From: WVWW01 sp041568335
Lineage (GTDB): Bacteria; Acidobacteriota; Polarisedimenticolia; Polarisedimenticolales; Polarisedimenticolaceae
Direction of reading: 5' to 3'
Assembly: GCA_041568335.1 (NCBI GenBank)
Contig: JBFFZZ010000025.1
Location: 1-19,877 of the forward strand
Length of the DNA stretch: 19,877 nucleotides
Below, piece by piece: positions 8,104-14,888 of this stretch. Below the pieces are notes generated by a model. The model was not told the DNA's origin. It searched no databases and was given only the letters and a program-made list of their open reading frames with translations. Numbering within the stretch: the stretch's first letter is position 1; every line of letters starts with the position of its first letter. The translations under genes and the position numbers were made by a program.

Positions 8104-9054
8104 TTAAACGCCCCAGTCGATCCGATGGCGGGTCTGCCAGACCGACCGCCCCAACACATGAAAGATCGTGACCAGCAGGTAAAACCGCACGAAGCGCATC
8201 AGCAGGGCCCAGCCGTCGTGGATGTCGGCGATCCTTCCCGTCGCCTTCCAGGCCAGCACGAACACGGCGAGCGCCGCGACGACCGCGAGATAGTCCGCAC
8301 CCATCGAGCGCATCGTGTGCGCCAGATCGCTCGGGGCCAGCGCCTCGAACAACCGGTTTTGGATCGTCGTGTTGAGCACGATGGCCGGGTAGATCAACAA
8401 GCCGACGAGAAAAAACGCGGCGCGTAGGAAGGGGTTCGGCGTCTCGGGACCGAACTGCCAGTACAGCAGCCAGGGGGAGAAGGCGACCGCACTCGCGCCG
8501 AGCAGCCGGAACAGCGGGAACAGGAAGTCGACGAGGATGTCGTCCGGCTCCGGGAACTGCGGTGCCGTGTAGGGTTTGCTGGAGGAGCAACGCGTGACGT
8601 GGACCCCGTAAGCCGCGGCGAAGACCGGGATCGTCCAGGCGAGGATCGGGACGAAACCGCCGAGGAAGAGAAACGCCAGCACGAGCGGGCTGCCGCCGCG
8701 AAACGCGTAGAGCATCACCGATGGAACCTCGGTCCAGAACGGCCGGATCGTGCGGACCTCGGCGATCGGGAGGAGACCCTCCCTGCAGCACGGGCTCAGC
8801 GCGGTCCGGGATCCCGGCGCTTGAGTGCGCCTCGCGCAAGATTCACACCACGACTCATCGCAACGCTCGCAAACGCGGCGCGCCCTGCGGCCGGGATGCT
8901 CGCTGCAGCGTTCGTCCTCCGCCGGTGTCTCGCCCGCGACGCCGGGCGGCCACAACCGCCGGCAGTGCGAGCAGCGCACGACACAACGGCCCGCGGGCAG
9001 CGCGGGAATCGCATGCTGCTGGTTACAATCCGGGCATACCGAGCGCGCGTTCAT
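8104..9054 (-). CDS. Zinc-ribbon and B-box-like multi-pass membrane protein, function unknown
   Basis: A 316-residue protein from the ATG at 9052-9054. The N-terminal cytosolic part has two cysteine modules: C7-x2-C10 with C28-x2-C31 (zinc ribbon), and C50-x2-H53, C62-x2-C65, C70-x2-C73, which fits a B-box-type zinc finger. From about residue 110 the protein is hydrophobic, with five to six likely membrane segments (for example LVLAFLFLGGFVPILAW and AFFLVGLLIYPAIVL). The layout resembles bacterial membrane proteins with an N-terminal B-box, whose role is not established. The frame stays open upstream to 9126, but that extension reads through the inverted-repeat element, so I prefer the internal ATG, which directly precedes the first zinc cysteine pair. 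No clear ribosome-binding site precedes it, because the repeat arm begins four bases upstream. Function cannot be assigned; a sensor or transport-regulatory role would be a guess. Confidence 0.75.
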   Translation of the reverse strand: MNARSVCPDCNQQHAIPALPAGRCVVRCSHCRRLWPPGVAGETPAEDERCSEHPGRRARRVCERCDESWCESCARRTQAPGSRTALSPCCREGLLPIAEVRTIRPFWTEVPSVMLYAFRGGSPLVLAFLFLGGFVPILAWTIPVFAAAYGVHVTRCSSSKPYTAPQFPEPDDILVDFLFPLFRLLGASAVAFSPWLLYWQFGPETPNPFLRAAFFLVGLLIYPAIVLNTTIQNRLFEALAPSDLAHTMRSMGADYLAVVAALAVFVLAWKATGRIADIHDGWALLMRFVRFYLLVTIFHVLGRSVWQTRHRIDWGV

Positions 9055-9058
9055 CACG

Positions 9059-9143
9059 GGGTCAGGTCTTGAATCTTGCGGTATCGACGACCCACGGGCC
9101 CCAAGAGTCGCTCGGAAACGGTGCAAAATTCAAGACCTGACCC
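9059..9143. repeat. Small element bounded by 21-bp inverted repeats (REP/MITE-like)
   Basis: Left arm 9059-9079 begins GGGTCAGGTCTTGAATC. The right arm 9123-9143, read on the other strand, begins GGGTCAGGTCTTGAATT. The 21-bp arms match at 20 positions and are separated by 43 bp. Arms with a GGTCAGGTCTTGAAT core resemble, from memory, dispersed intergenic repeats often seen with REP-associated tyrosine transposases (IS200/IS605-like relatives). No transposase is present here, so it would be non-autonomous. It occupies the upstream region of the membrane-protein gene and could supply or block its leader. A simple hairpin attenuator is the alternative reading. Confidence 0.6.
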
Positions 9144-9293
9144 TATCGCCCGTCGGGGTTTTCGGGGTTCGTTCTGAGCCGATTACCAAACCGCCCATGG
9201 ATTCTCTCGGTTTCATCCTTACCTAGAAAGGAAACTGGAGTCCTCCTCCGGCGAACGGCTTCGGGGAGTCGGGCGTCGAAGGGGGGCACCGCC

Positions 9294-9887
9294 ATGAGGA
9301 TTGTGATGAGCGAGTTCGGATCGATCAACGGCGAGGGCTACGGCCGCAACTGGAGAGACATCGCCGCGGAGATGGAGCGGCCGACCACCGGTCCCGCGGG
9401 CAGGTCGCTCGGCGACCGGCTTTGCCATGCAGAGCAACCGCAAGAATCGATCGACGCCGTGCTCGACGAAGCGGCGATGAGGTTCCACAACTGCATCCTG
9501 TTCCGAGTCAAGGACAACGTCGCGACCATCTGGGGTCATCGAGGCGGGAACGAGCCAAACCACGCGCTCGATCGTTTTGCCGTCTCGCCGGTTTCCGGGA
9601 ATCCGCTGGAATTGCTGACCATCTATCCGGCTTTCCACGGACGGATGCCGATCGAACCTGCATACGTCCCCTTCTTTACCGAACTCGGATTGGGGTACCC
9701 GGCTCAAGTCAGCCTCACACCCATCGAGGTGAACGGACGTCTCGTTGGAATCCTGTACGGCGACTGTGGGGAGCACCTCCGGCTGACGAGCAGCGAGAAC
9801 GAGGATCTCGAGCTGGCCAAGCGCCTTGCCTTGGGCTTTGCTCTGATCCTGATCAAGAAGAAGATCCGCTCCGTCCAGGACGTTTGA
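9294..9887 (+). CDS. GAF-like domain protein, function unknown
   Basis: A 197-residue soluble protein. Residues about 52-190 have a GAF-like pattern: an amphipathic helix (ESIDAVLDEAAMRF), the strand CILFRVKDNVATIWGHRG, then SLTPIEVNGRLVGILYGD, which is typical of the central GAF strands, and a long closing helix (ENEDLELAKRLALGFALIL). Similar GAF-like modules occur as lone proteins or fused to PilZ/DUF4388-type regulators in deltaproteobacteria and acidobacteria. No catalytic or DNA-binding domain is attached, so it may be a ligand sensor or adaptor. The ATG at 9294 is used, but an ATG at 9306 has GAGGA five bases upstream and may be the real start (193 residues). It is convergent with the RNA methyltransferase, one base between stop codons. 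The 150 bp upstream (9144-9293) shows no convincing promoter or riboswitch. Confidence 0.65.
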   Translation: MRIVMSEFGSINGEGYGRNWRDIAAEMERPTTGPAGRSLGDRLCHAEQPQESIDAVLDEAAMRFHNCILFRVKDNVATIWGHRGGNEPNHALDRFAVSPVSGNPLELLTIYPAFHGRMPIEPAYVPFFTELGLGYPAQVSLTPIEVNGRLVGILYGDCGEHLRLTSSENEDLELAKRLALGFALILIKKKIRSVQDV

Positions 9888-9888
9888 G

Positions 9889-10677
9889 CTACCTCCTCAG
9901 CGTGTAGAGCAGGATCGCCGCTGCGGCGTGGACCGAAAAAGAGTCCACGTCATCGGCCATCGGGATCGAGACCGCGCGGTTCATCCGATCGATCAGATCG
10001 CCGGACAGACCGAAGGCCTCCGAGCCGACGCAGATGGCGACACGGGCGTCCGCGGAGAGCTTCACGGATGCAAGGTCCTCCCCGGCGCGGGTGACGGCAG
10101 CGATCGCCTCGACGTTGCTCGACTCGAGATCGGCAAGCAACGCGTCGCTGGACTCGAACCGAATCACCGGAACGCGAAACAGGCTACCCCGCGAGATTCG
10201 CAACGATCGCGGGTGATAAGGGTCGCCGGGCCCGCTGACCACGAACGCGTCCGCCCCCGCCGCAAGCGCGGTGCGGATCAACGCGCCGAGATTCCCCGGA
10301 TCGTCGACACCGATCGCGGCAAGCACGCGGACCGGACCTTTCCGGGGCAAGACTTCGGGCAGGGTGGCCGGTTGCGGCTGTTTTAGCAACGCCGCCATGG
10401 CGCCCGTTTCACGTCCTTCAAGCACGTGCGCCAGACCGATGTCGGGTGTCTCGAGGACCTCGACGGAAGCGGCGTCGAGTCGGTCGAGGAGCTTCCGGAC
10501 GCGCGACTCGCCGCGCATCACGGCCGACTCCGCCACCAGCACGGATTCGATCCGAGCGCCCGAGGCGAGCGCGCGCTCGATCAGCCGCAGCCCCTCGACG
10601 GAGAAGTGCCCGGACGCCGCCCGTCCACGCGCCGTTGCCGTTCGCTCGATCTCGGCGGCGATGGTCTTCCAGCGCAT
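9889..10677 (-). CDS. TrmH/SpoU-family (SPOUT) RNA 2'-O-methyltransferase
   Basis: A 262-residue SPOUT enzyme, expected to methylate a ribose in rRNA or tRNA using S-adenosylmethionine. All three family motifs are present: DPGNLGALIRTA at 126-137 (motif 1, with the catalytic-type Arg135), GSEAFGLS at 218-225 (motif 2), and IPM at 238-240 with SFSVHAAAAILLY (motif 3). An N-terminal substrate-binding part (about 1-105) resembles the RlmB/TsnR type. Two positions depart from the commonest consensus: GSEG is GSEA and the SLNVS-like stretch is SFSVH. This leaves the exact RNA target open. It is the second gene of an operon, 24 bp after the VOC gene. No terminator separates it from the convergent GAF gene. 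Confidence 0.9.
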   Translation of the reverse strand: MRWKTIAAEIERTATARGRAASGHFSVEGLRLIERALASGARIESVLVAESAVMRGESRVRKLLDRLDAASVEVLETPDIGLAHVLEGRETGAMAALLKQPQPATLPEVLPRKGPVRVLAAIGVDDPGNLGALIRTALAAGADAFVVSGPGDPYHPRSLRISRGSLFRVPVIRFESSDALLADLESSNVEAIAAVTRAGEDLASVKLSADARVAICVGSEAFGLSGDLIDRMNRAVSIPMADDVDSFSVHAAAAILLYTLRR

Positions 10678-10701
10678 GAGCGGGCCAGTCCGGTTGCCGA
10701 A

Positions 10702-11187
10702 TTACTCGGGGCCCTGGCCCCCGGCCATCTCCGCGAACCACGCCTCGGCACGTTTCCCCATTTCTTCCGGAGGAACGTCCTCGACGTGCGTCGCGAAGCC
10801 CCACTGATGACCGTACGGATCCTTGACCTTGCCGTAGCGGTCGCCCCAGAACGCATCCATCAACGGTGCCACGACCTCACACCCCGCATCGACCGCGCGC
10901 TTGAACGCCTTGTCGACGTCTTCCACGTAGAGGTGCAGGCTCGCCGGGCTGCCGCCGAGCGTTTCCGGTGCCTTCATCTCCCATTGCGGGTTCTCGTCGG
11001 TGAGCATCACCGTCGAGTTCCCGATGCGCATCTCGGCGTGCATCGTGCCCTGGCCACCGGGCCCCGGCATGTGGACGCCGGCCTCCGCGCCGAGGGCCTT
11101 CTGATAGAAGTCCAGCGCTTTCTTGGCATCCTTGACGATCAGATACGTGCTGACCGTGTTGAATCCCTCGGGAATCTTGTCCGCCAT
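10702..11187 (-). CDS. VOC / PhnB-like glyoxalase-bleomycin resistance fold protein
   Basis: A 161-residue vicinal-oxygen-chelate protein. It has two beta-alpha-beta modules: VSTYLIVKDAKKALDFYQKALGAE with TMHAEMRIGNSTVMLTDE, then SLHLYVEDVDKAFKRAVDAG with DRYGKVKDPYGHQWGFATH. This is the PhnB-like arrangement, in which the second module ends in DP-x-GH-x-W. The histidines and acidic residues in the paired beta strands could bind a metal, but activity (glyoxalase, dioxygenase, resistance) cannot be assigned. The ATG at 11185-11187 is chosen over an upstream start at 11226 because an AGGAGG ribosome-binding site lies just ahead of it (about 8 bases). It is probably the first gene of a two-gene operon with the RNA methyltransferase, expressed from the promoter at 11223-11251. 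Confidence 0.85.
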   Translation of the reverse strand: MADKIPEGFNTVSTYLIVKDAKKALDFYQKALGAEAGVHMPGPGGQGTMHAEMRIGNSTVMLTDENPQWEMKAPETLGGSPASLHLYVEDVDKAFKRAVDAGCEVVAPLMDAFWGDRYGKVKDPYGHQWGFATHVEDVPPEEMGKRAEAWFAEMAGGQGPE

Positions 11188-11222
11188 TCTTCTCTCCTCC
11201 TCGAAGACGGATCGCTCCGCCA

Positions 11223-11251
11223 CCAATATCCCCTGCCCTTGTTGGTTTCAA
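11223..11251 (-). promoter_or_regulatory. Candidate sigma-70 promoter for the VOC-trmH operon
   Basis: On the minus strand TTGAAA (11246-11251) and TATTGG (11223-11228) are separated by 17 bp. Transcription would begin near 11216, leaving about 29 nt of leader that contains the AGGAGG site of the VOC gene. It lies back to back with the promoter candidate of the CocE-type gene; both have TTGAAA as the -35 box. Confidence 0.45.
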
Positions 11252-11324
11252 CCGACCGTGCCCCCTGATTGTACCTCGACCGGACCATCGTGGGGGACCT
11301 CAAGGCAACGGGCGCTTTTCGGAA

Positions 11325-11352
11325 TTGAAAGACCGGGCGTGAGGGGTATGCT
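11325..11352 (+). promoter_or_regulatory. Candidate promoter of the hydrolase-thioredoxin operon, possibly leaderless
   Basis: TTGAAA (11325-11330), a 16-bp spacer and TATGCT (11347-11352) precede the ATG at 11359 by only six bases. If this promoter is used, transcription would begin at or very near the start codon, giving a leaderless or nearly leaderless message. No ribosome-binding site with normal spacing is seen ahead of that ATG, which fits. Confidence 0.4.
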
Positions 11353-11358
11353 CTGCGG

Positions 11359-13221
11359 ATGCGATACCGAACTTCGACTCTCGTTGCGGTCCTGTTGCTG
11401 TCGGCCGTGACGCCCGGTCTGTCCCAGAGCGAGTCCCGGGAGGAGATGGAGGAGATCGCGAAGGCGGAGCGCAAGGCCTGGGTCCCCATGCGCGACGGTG
11501 TGCGGTTATCGACCGACATCTACCTGCCGAAGGACGACGAGGGCCCGTTCCCGACGATCTTCTGGCGCACTCCCTACAACTACAACAAGCTGCGCGGGTC
11601 ACGCTCGCGCATGGCCAAACAGGCGATCGAGAACGGCTACGCGTTCGTCATCCAGAACGAGCGCGGCAAGTACTTTTCCGAGGGCGAGTGGGAGATCCTC
11701 GGCCGCCCGCGCACAGACGGGTACGACGCGCTGGACTGGATCGCGTCCCGGGAGTGGTCCAACGGGAAGGTCGGGACGATCGGCTGTTCCTCGTCGGCCG
11801 AATGGCAAATGGCGTTGGCCGCGATGGACCACCCGGCGCACGTGGCCATGGTGCCGATGGCTGCCGGCGCGGGGATCGGCCGCGTCGGCGAGTTCTACGA
11901 ACAGGGCAACTGGTATCGCGGCGGTGTGTTCCAGATGCTCTTCGCGACCTGGCTCTACGGCGTGCAGAACACGCAACGTCCGACGCTCTCCCCGGACCTT
12001 TCACGCGAGGACCGCGAGCGGCTGTCGCTGTACTTCGACCTCGCGCCCGACATGCCCGATGTCGAGTGGAGCGAGGCCATCCGGCACCTTCCGTTGATCG
12101 ACATCATGAAGAACGTCGCTGGACCCAAGGGAATCTATGCCGAGTTCATCCAACGCAAACCCGACGACCCGATCTGGTACGAGGGTGGGCTGTACCACGA
12201 CAACGAGGGCTTCGGTGTCCCGGCGTTGTGGCTGAACTCCTGGTACGACGTGTCAATCGGTCCCAACGTCGCGCTGTACAACCATGTGCGCAACGTCGCC
12301 GACAAACAGGTCGCAAACAACCAGTTCCTGGTCATCGCACCGACCGCGCACTGCGGCTTCTTGTCGCGCGATGAAGAGACGATCGTCGGCGAACGGAGCT
12401 TCGGCGACGCCCGGCTCGACTACAACGAGATGATCTTCGACTGGTTCGACTTCTGGCTCAAGGACGAGGACAACGGTTTCACCGAAAAGACGCCGCGCGT
12501 GCGCTACTTCACGATGGGCGACAACGTCTGGCAGGAGGCCGACGATTGGCCGCCCCCGGGGGTCCGCATGACGCCCTACTACCTGTCCAGCGACAAGGGC
12601 GCGAACAGCCTGTACGGCGACGGGCGGTTGTCGCGGAAGAAACCCGCGACGGCGGGTAAGAGCACGCTGAACTACGACCCGCAGGTCCCCGTTCCTTCGC
12701 TCGGCGGCGGCGTTTGCTGCACCGGCGGCGCCGTCCGTCCGGGGGCGTTCGACCAGCGCGGGATCGAGGCTCGTCACGACGTGCTGGTTTACACGAGCGA
12801 CCCACTCGAGGAGAAGATGGAGATCAGTGGTCCCGTGGAGGTCACGCTGTTCGTCAGCTCGAGCGCGAGGGACACCGACTTCACGCTCAAGCTGATCGAT
12901 GTGGAGCCCGACGGGACGGCGTGGAACCTCGACGAGACGATCCAACGCGCGCGTTATCGCGACGGCTATGACAGGGAAGTGTTCATGGAGGAGGGCAACG
13001 TTTACGAGTTGAAGCTGGGTCCGCTCGTCACCAGCGCCACGTTCGAAGCGGGCCACCGGATTCGCATCGAGGTCTCCAGCAGTAACTTTCCGCGTTTCGC
13101 CCGGAACCTCAACACGGGTGGAAACAATTACGACGAGACGGAGGGCGTGGTCGCGGTGAACAGCGTCCACCACTCGGTGCAACACGCCTCGCGGATCGTA
13201 CTTCCCGTGATCGGGGAGTGA
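11359..13221 (+). CDS. Secreted CocE/NonD-family (peptidase S15) alpha/beta hydrolase
   Basis: A 620-residue serine hydrolase of the X-Pro dipeptidyl-peptidase/cocaine esterase family, acting on peptides, esters or acylated substrates. Residues 1-23 form a signal peptide (hydrophobic VAVLLLSAV, small residues at the end), so it is exported. The N-terminal block WVPMRDGVRLSTDIYLP is typical of the family. The nucleophile elbow is IGCSSSAEWQ, with Ser144 where the family has GxSYxG. Asp297 (NSWYDVS) and His331 (APTAHCGF) complete the triad. The C-terminal jelly-roll (PepX_C/X-Pro domain, about 465-617) is intact. The elbow has Cys before and Ser after the nucleophile instead of the usual Gly/Tyr/Gly pattern, so substrate range may be unusual. 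The stop codon lies just ahead of the TlpA-like gene start, implying translational coupling. Confidence 0.88.
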   Translation: MRYRTSTLVAVLLLSAVTPGLSQSESREEMEEIAKAERKAWVPMRDGVRLSTDIYLPKDDEGPFPTIFWRTPYNYNKLRGSRSRMAKQAIENGYAFVIQNERGKYFSEGEWEILGRPRTDGYDALDWIASREWSNGKVGTIGCSSSAEWQMALAAMDHPAHVAMVPMAAGAGIGRVGEFYEQGNWYRGGVFQMLFATWLYGVQNTQRPTLSPDLSREDRERLSLYFDLAPDMPDVEWSEAIRHLPLIDIMKNVAGPKGIYAEFIQRKPDDPIWYEGGLYHDNEGFGVPALWLNSWYDVSIGPNVALYNHVRNVADKQVANNQFLVIAPTAHCGFLSRDEETIVGERSFGDARLDYNEMIFDWFDFWLKDEDNGFTEKTPRVRYFTMGDNVWQEADDWPPPGVRMTPYYLSSDKGANSLYGDGRLSRKKPATAGKSTLNYDPQVPVPSLGGGVCCTGGAVRPGAFDQRGIEARHDVLVYTSDPLEEKMEISGPVEVTLFVSSSARDTDFTLKLIDVEPDGTAWNLDETIQRARYRDGYDREVFMEEGNVYELKLGPLVTSATFEAGHRIRIEVSSSNFPRFARNLNTGGNNYDETEGVVAVNSVHHSVQHASRIVLPVIGE

Positions 13222-13226
13222 TCCAC

Positions 13227-14468
13227 GTGCGTCGCCTCCTGTGCAGCGGTCTGTTGTTGTCGATTGCGCCGTTCGCGGCGGCTTCCGACCCGCTCACCTT
13301 CGCCACGAGCGAACCGGAATTCGTGGAGAACTTCACCCCCGCGCGGCCGATGTCCCGGCACGCGCTCGAAGAGGTCGTGAACCGGATCTCGAAAGAAGAG
13401 GACTTCGCCATCCGGCGTGTTCCCGAAGGCACCTCGGATACCGCGGTGTTCGGCCTACTGCAGTTCGACCGACCGGTCGCCTTCATGATCGACCCCTCCT
13501 TCGCCAAGGCGACGAACGGCGAGTTCAAGGTGTTCGCCGACACCAACCGTGACGGTGATCTGACCAACGATCCCGACATCGTGATCTCCCCGGCCGAGGC
13601 ACCGTTCGACAAGAAGAAGTCGTGGAGTGTCGTCGTCCCCGAGCCCGCTCCCGGCACGGCGTCGGCCAAGCTCATCCTGCCCGAGGACGTTTCGCTCATC
13701 TACCTGTTCGAGACTCAGATGCGCAAGGGCGTGATCGAGATCGGCGGGCGCTCGGTGGAGTTCGCGCTGGTCGGCCGGCGCGGTGTCTACGACCGGCCCT
13801 ACAATCGGCTCCACCTGGACGTCGACGGGGACGGACGGATCGTGCACGACGATCTCGGCGCCGAGGGAGTTTACGAGATCTCCGAGCGCCATCTCTTCCT
13901 CGCGAATCGACGCTATGCGTTCGAAGTGGACCGGGACGGGAGCTCGCTGACGTTGACCGAGGCGCCGGAGGCGGCGCCACCGGCGTCGGTCAACCGGGGA
14001 TCACCCGCCGTCGATTTCGACTTCGTCGATATCGAGGGGGTCGAGGGGACGCTCGCGGATTACAAGGGTAATGTCGTCTTGCTCTACTTCTGGGGCACCT
14101 GGTGTGGTCCGTGCATCCAATCCATGCCGAGGTTGGCCAAGACCTACCATGAGTTTCGCCCCCAGGGCTTCGAGGTGCTGGCGATTGCCAAGCTAAGCCA
14201 ACCGGAGGACATCCGGGCTCTCATGGAAAAGCACGATCTCGATTGGCGCCATGTCCTGGAGGACGATTCCGGACCGCTCTCGACGCTTTACCGGATTCGC
14301 GGCGTCCCGAGCTATGTGCTGATCGACGCGGAGGGGACGATCGTCAAGCGCGGCCACGCCCTGCATCTGGGGCGGGAGCTGGCGTCGCTCTACGCCGAGA
14401 AAAACAGATCGAACCGAATCAGGCGGATAAAGTCGGGCCCGGTAACGCCGCGGCGCTCCGGGCCCTGA
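13227..14468 (+). CDS. Exported TlpA-type thioredoxin with EF-hand-like N-terminal domain
   Basis: About 413 residues. The GTG at 13227 is preferred because GGGGAG (13213-13218) sits at normal spacing and the product begins with a clean signal peptide (MRRLLCSGLLLSIAPFAAA). A GTG at 13218, overlapping the previous stop, is the alternative. The middle part (about 25-260) has calcium-loop-like segments DTNRDGDLTND and DVDGDGRIVHDD. The C-terminal third (from about 262) is a thioredoxin fold of the TlpA/ResA type: NVVLLYFWGTWCGPC with active-site WCGPC, and RGVPSYVLID holding the cis-proline. It would reduce or isomerise disulfides outside the cytoplasm. It is the second gene of a coupled pair with the hydrolase. 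A Lys/Arg-rich tail follows the thioredoxin fold. The frame ends inside the hairpin terminator. Confidence 0.85.
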   Translation: MRRLLCSGLLLSIAPFAAASDPLTFATSEPEFVENFTPARPMSRHALEEVVNRISKEEDFAIRRVPEGTSDTAVFGLLQFDRPVAFMIDPSFAKATNGEFKVFADTNRDGDLTNDPDIVISPAEAPFDKKKSWSVVVPEPAPGTASAKLILPEDVSLIYLFETQMRKGVIEIGGRSVEFALVGRRGVYDRPYNRLHLDVDGDGRIVHDDLGAEGVYEISERHLFLANRRYAFEVDRDGSSLTLTEAPEAAPPASVNRGSPAVDFDFVDIEGVEGTLADYKGNVVLLYFWGTWCGPCIQSMPRLAKTYHEFRPQGFEVLAIAKLSQPEDIRALMEKHDLDWRHVLEDDSGPLSTLYRIRGVPSYVLIDAEGTIVKRGHALHLGRELASLYAEKNRSNRIRRIKSGPVTPRRSGP

Positions 14469-14483
14469 GATTTCTTTTGCTTT
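14435..14483 (+). terminator. Intrinsic terminator of the hydrolase-thioredoxin operon
   Basis: A perfect 8-bp stem GGGCCCGG (14435-14442) pairs with CCGGGCCC (14458-14465), and the loop contains a further CGCCGCGGCG palindrome. T-rich sequence (ATTTCTTTTGCTTT) follows from 14470. The stem overlaps the last codons of the thioredoxin gene. The T-rich side faces the plus strand, so it terminates rightward transcription ahead of the convergent HU gene. Confidence 0.75.
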
Positions 14484-14757
14484 AGCGGTTCAGCGTTGCG
14501 TCGAGCGCCTTGCCTGCTTTGAAGCGGACGGCCTTCTTGGCCTTGATCTTGATGGTCTCACCCGTTTGCGGGTTGCGGCCGATGCGCGCGCGGCGCTTGC
14601 TGACACCCCAGGTGCCGAAACCGACCAGCGTGACCTTTTGATTCTTCTTGAGCGCGGTAGAGACACCGTGGATCAAGCTGTCGATGGCGGTCGCCGCGGC
14701 AACTTTCGTGATCCCTGCGTCCTTCGCGATCTTCTCGATGAGCATGGCCTTGTTCAT
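14482..14757 (-). CDS. HU-family DNA-binding protein
   Basis: A 91-residue nucleoid protein that bends DNA as a dimer. The sequence fits HU/IHF throughout: N-terminal helices MNKAMLIEKIAKDAG and AATAIDSLIHGV, then KVTLVGFGTWGVSKRRARIGRNPQTG, which forms the dimer core and the beta arm with its intercalating Pro, and the closing KAVRFKAGKAL. Length is standard (90-99). The start is firm: AAGGAGGTGA, a near-perfect complement of the 16S 3' end, lies about six bases ahead of the ATG. It has its own promoter and an operator-like repeat cluster (14790-14851) and is likely strongly expressed. It converges on the thioredoxin gene with the terminator in between. Whether it is the main HU or a paralogue cannot be told. 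Confidence 0.95.
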   Translation of the reverse strand: MNKAMLIEKIAKDAGITKVAAATAIDSLIHGVSTALKKNQKVTLVGFGTWGVSKRRARIGRNPQTGETIKIKAKKAVRFKAGKALDATLNR

Positions 14758-14789
14758 TCTCCCTCACCTCCTTCGCGGAACATCGCACA

Positions 14790-14822
14790 CGTCAAACGTC
14801 AACACCCACGTTGACGTCAACG
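14790..14822. promoter_or_regulatory. Palindrome and TTGACGT repeats over the HU transcription start (operator-like)
   Basis: A perfect 14-bp palindrome CGTTGACGTCAACG spans 14809-14822, directly downstream of the -10 box and over the predicted start site. Two further CGTCAA copies lie at 14790-14795 and 14797-14802, oriented as TTGACG on the coding strand. Four copies of the same hexamer in 33 bp suggest a binding site for a regulator, possibly autoregulation. No binding protein is identified. Confidence 0.5.
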
Positions 14823-14851
14823 ATTACACGCGACGTCGTGAACGCTGTCAA
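14823..14851 (-). promoter_or_regulatory. Strong sigma-70 promoter of the HU gene
   Basis: On the minus strand a perfect -35 TTGACA (14846-14851) and TGTAAT (14823-14828) are separated by exactly 17 bp. The start would fall near 14816, giving a leader of about 58 nt up to the HU ATG, which includes its ideal ribosome-binding site. This is the best consensus promoter in the window. Confidence 0.7.
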
Positions 14852-14888
14852 GAGAGAATCGCGATGAAACACTGGCGAGAACAGGGTT

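Noticed and set aside
6664..8839. Long open frames overlapping the dehydrogenase and membrane-protein genes on both strands
   Set aside because: High GC gives long accidental frames. Their products are Arg/Ala/Pro-rich and lack domains, whereas the chosen frames have FAD, zinc and membrane signatures.
9144..9293. Riboswitch (for example c-di-GMP type) upstream of the GAF-like gene
   Set aside because: I looked for the conserved core and pairing of known classes and found none; only short weak stems.
12253..13185. A 310-codon minus-strand frame inside the CocE-type gene
   Set aside because: Antisense shadow of a well-supported hydrolase; no ribosome-binding site or family match.
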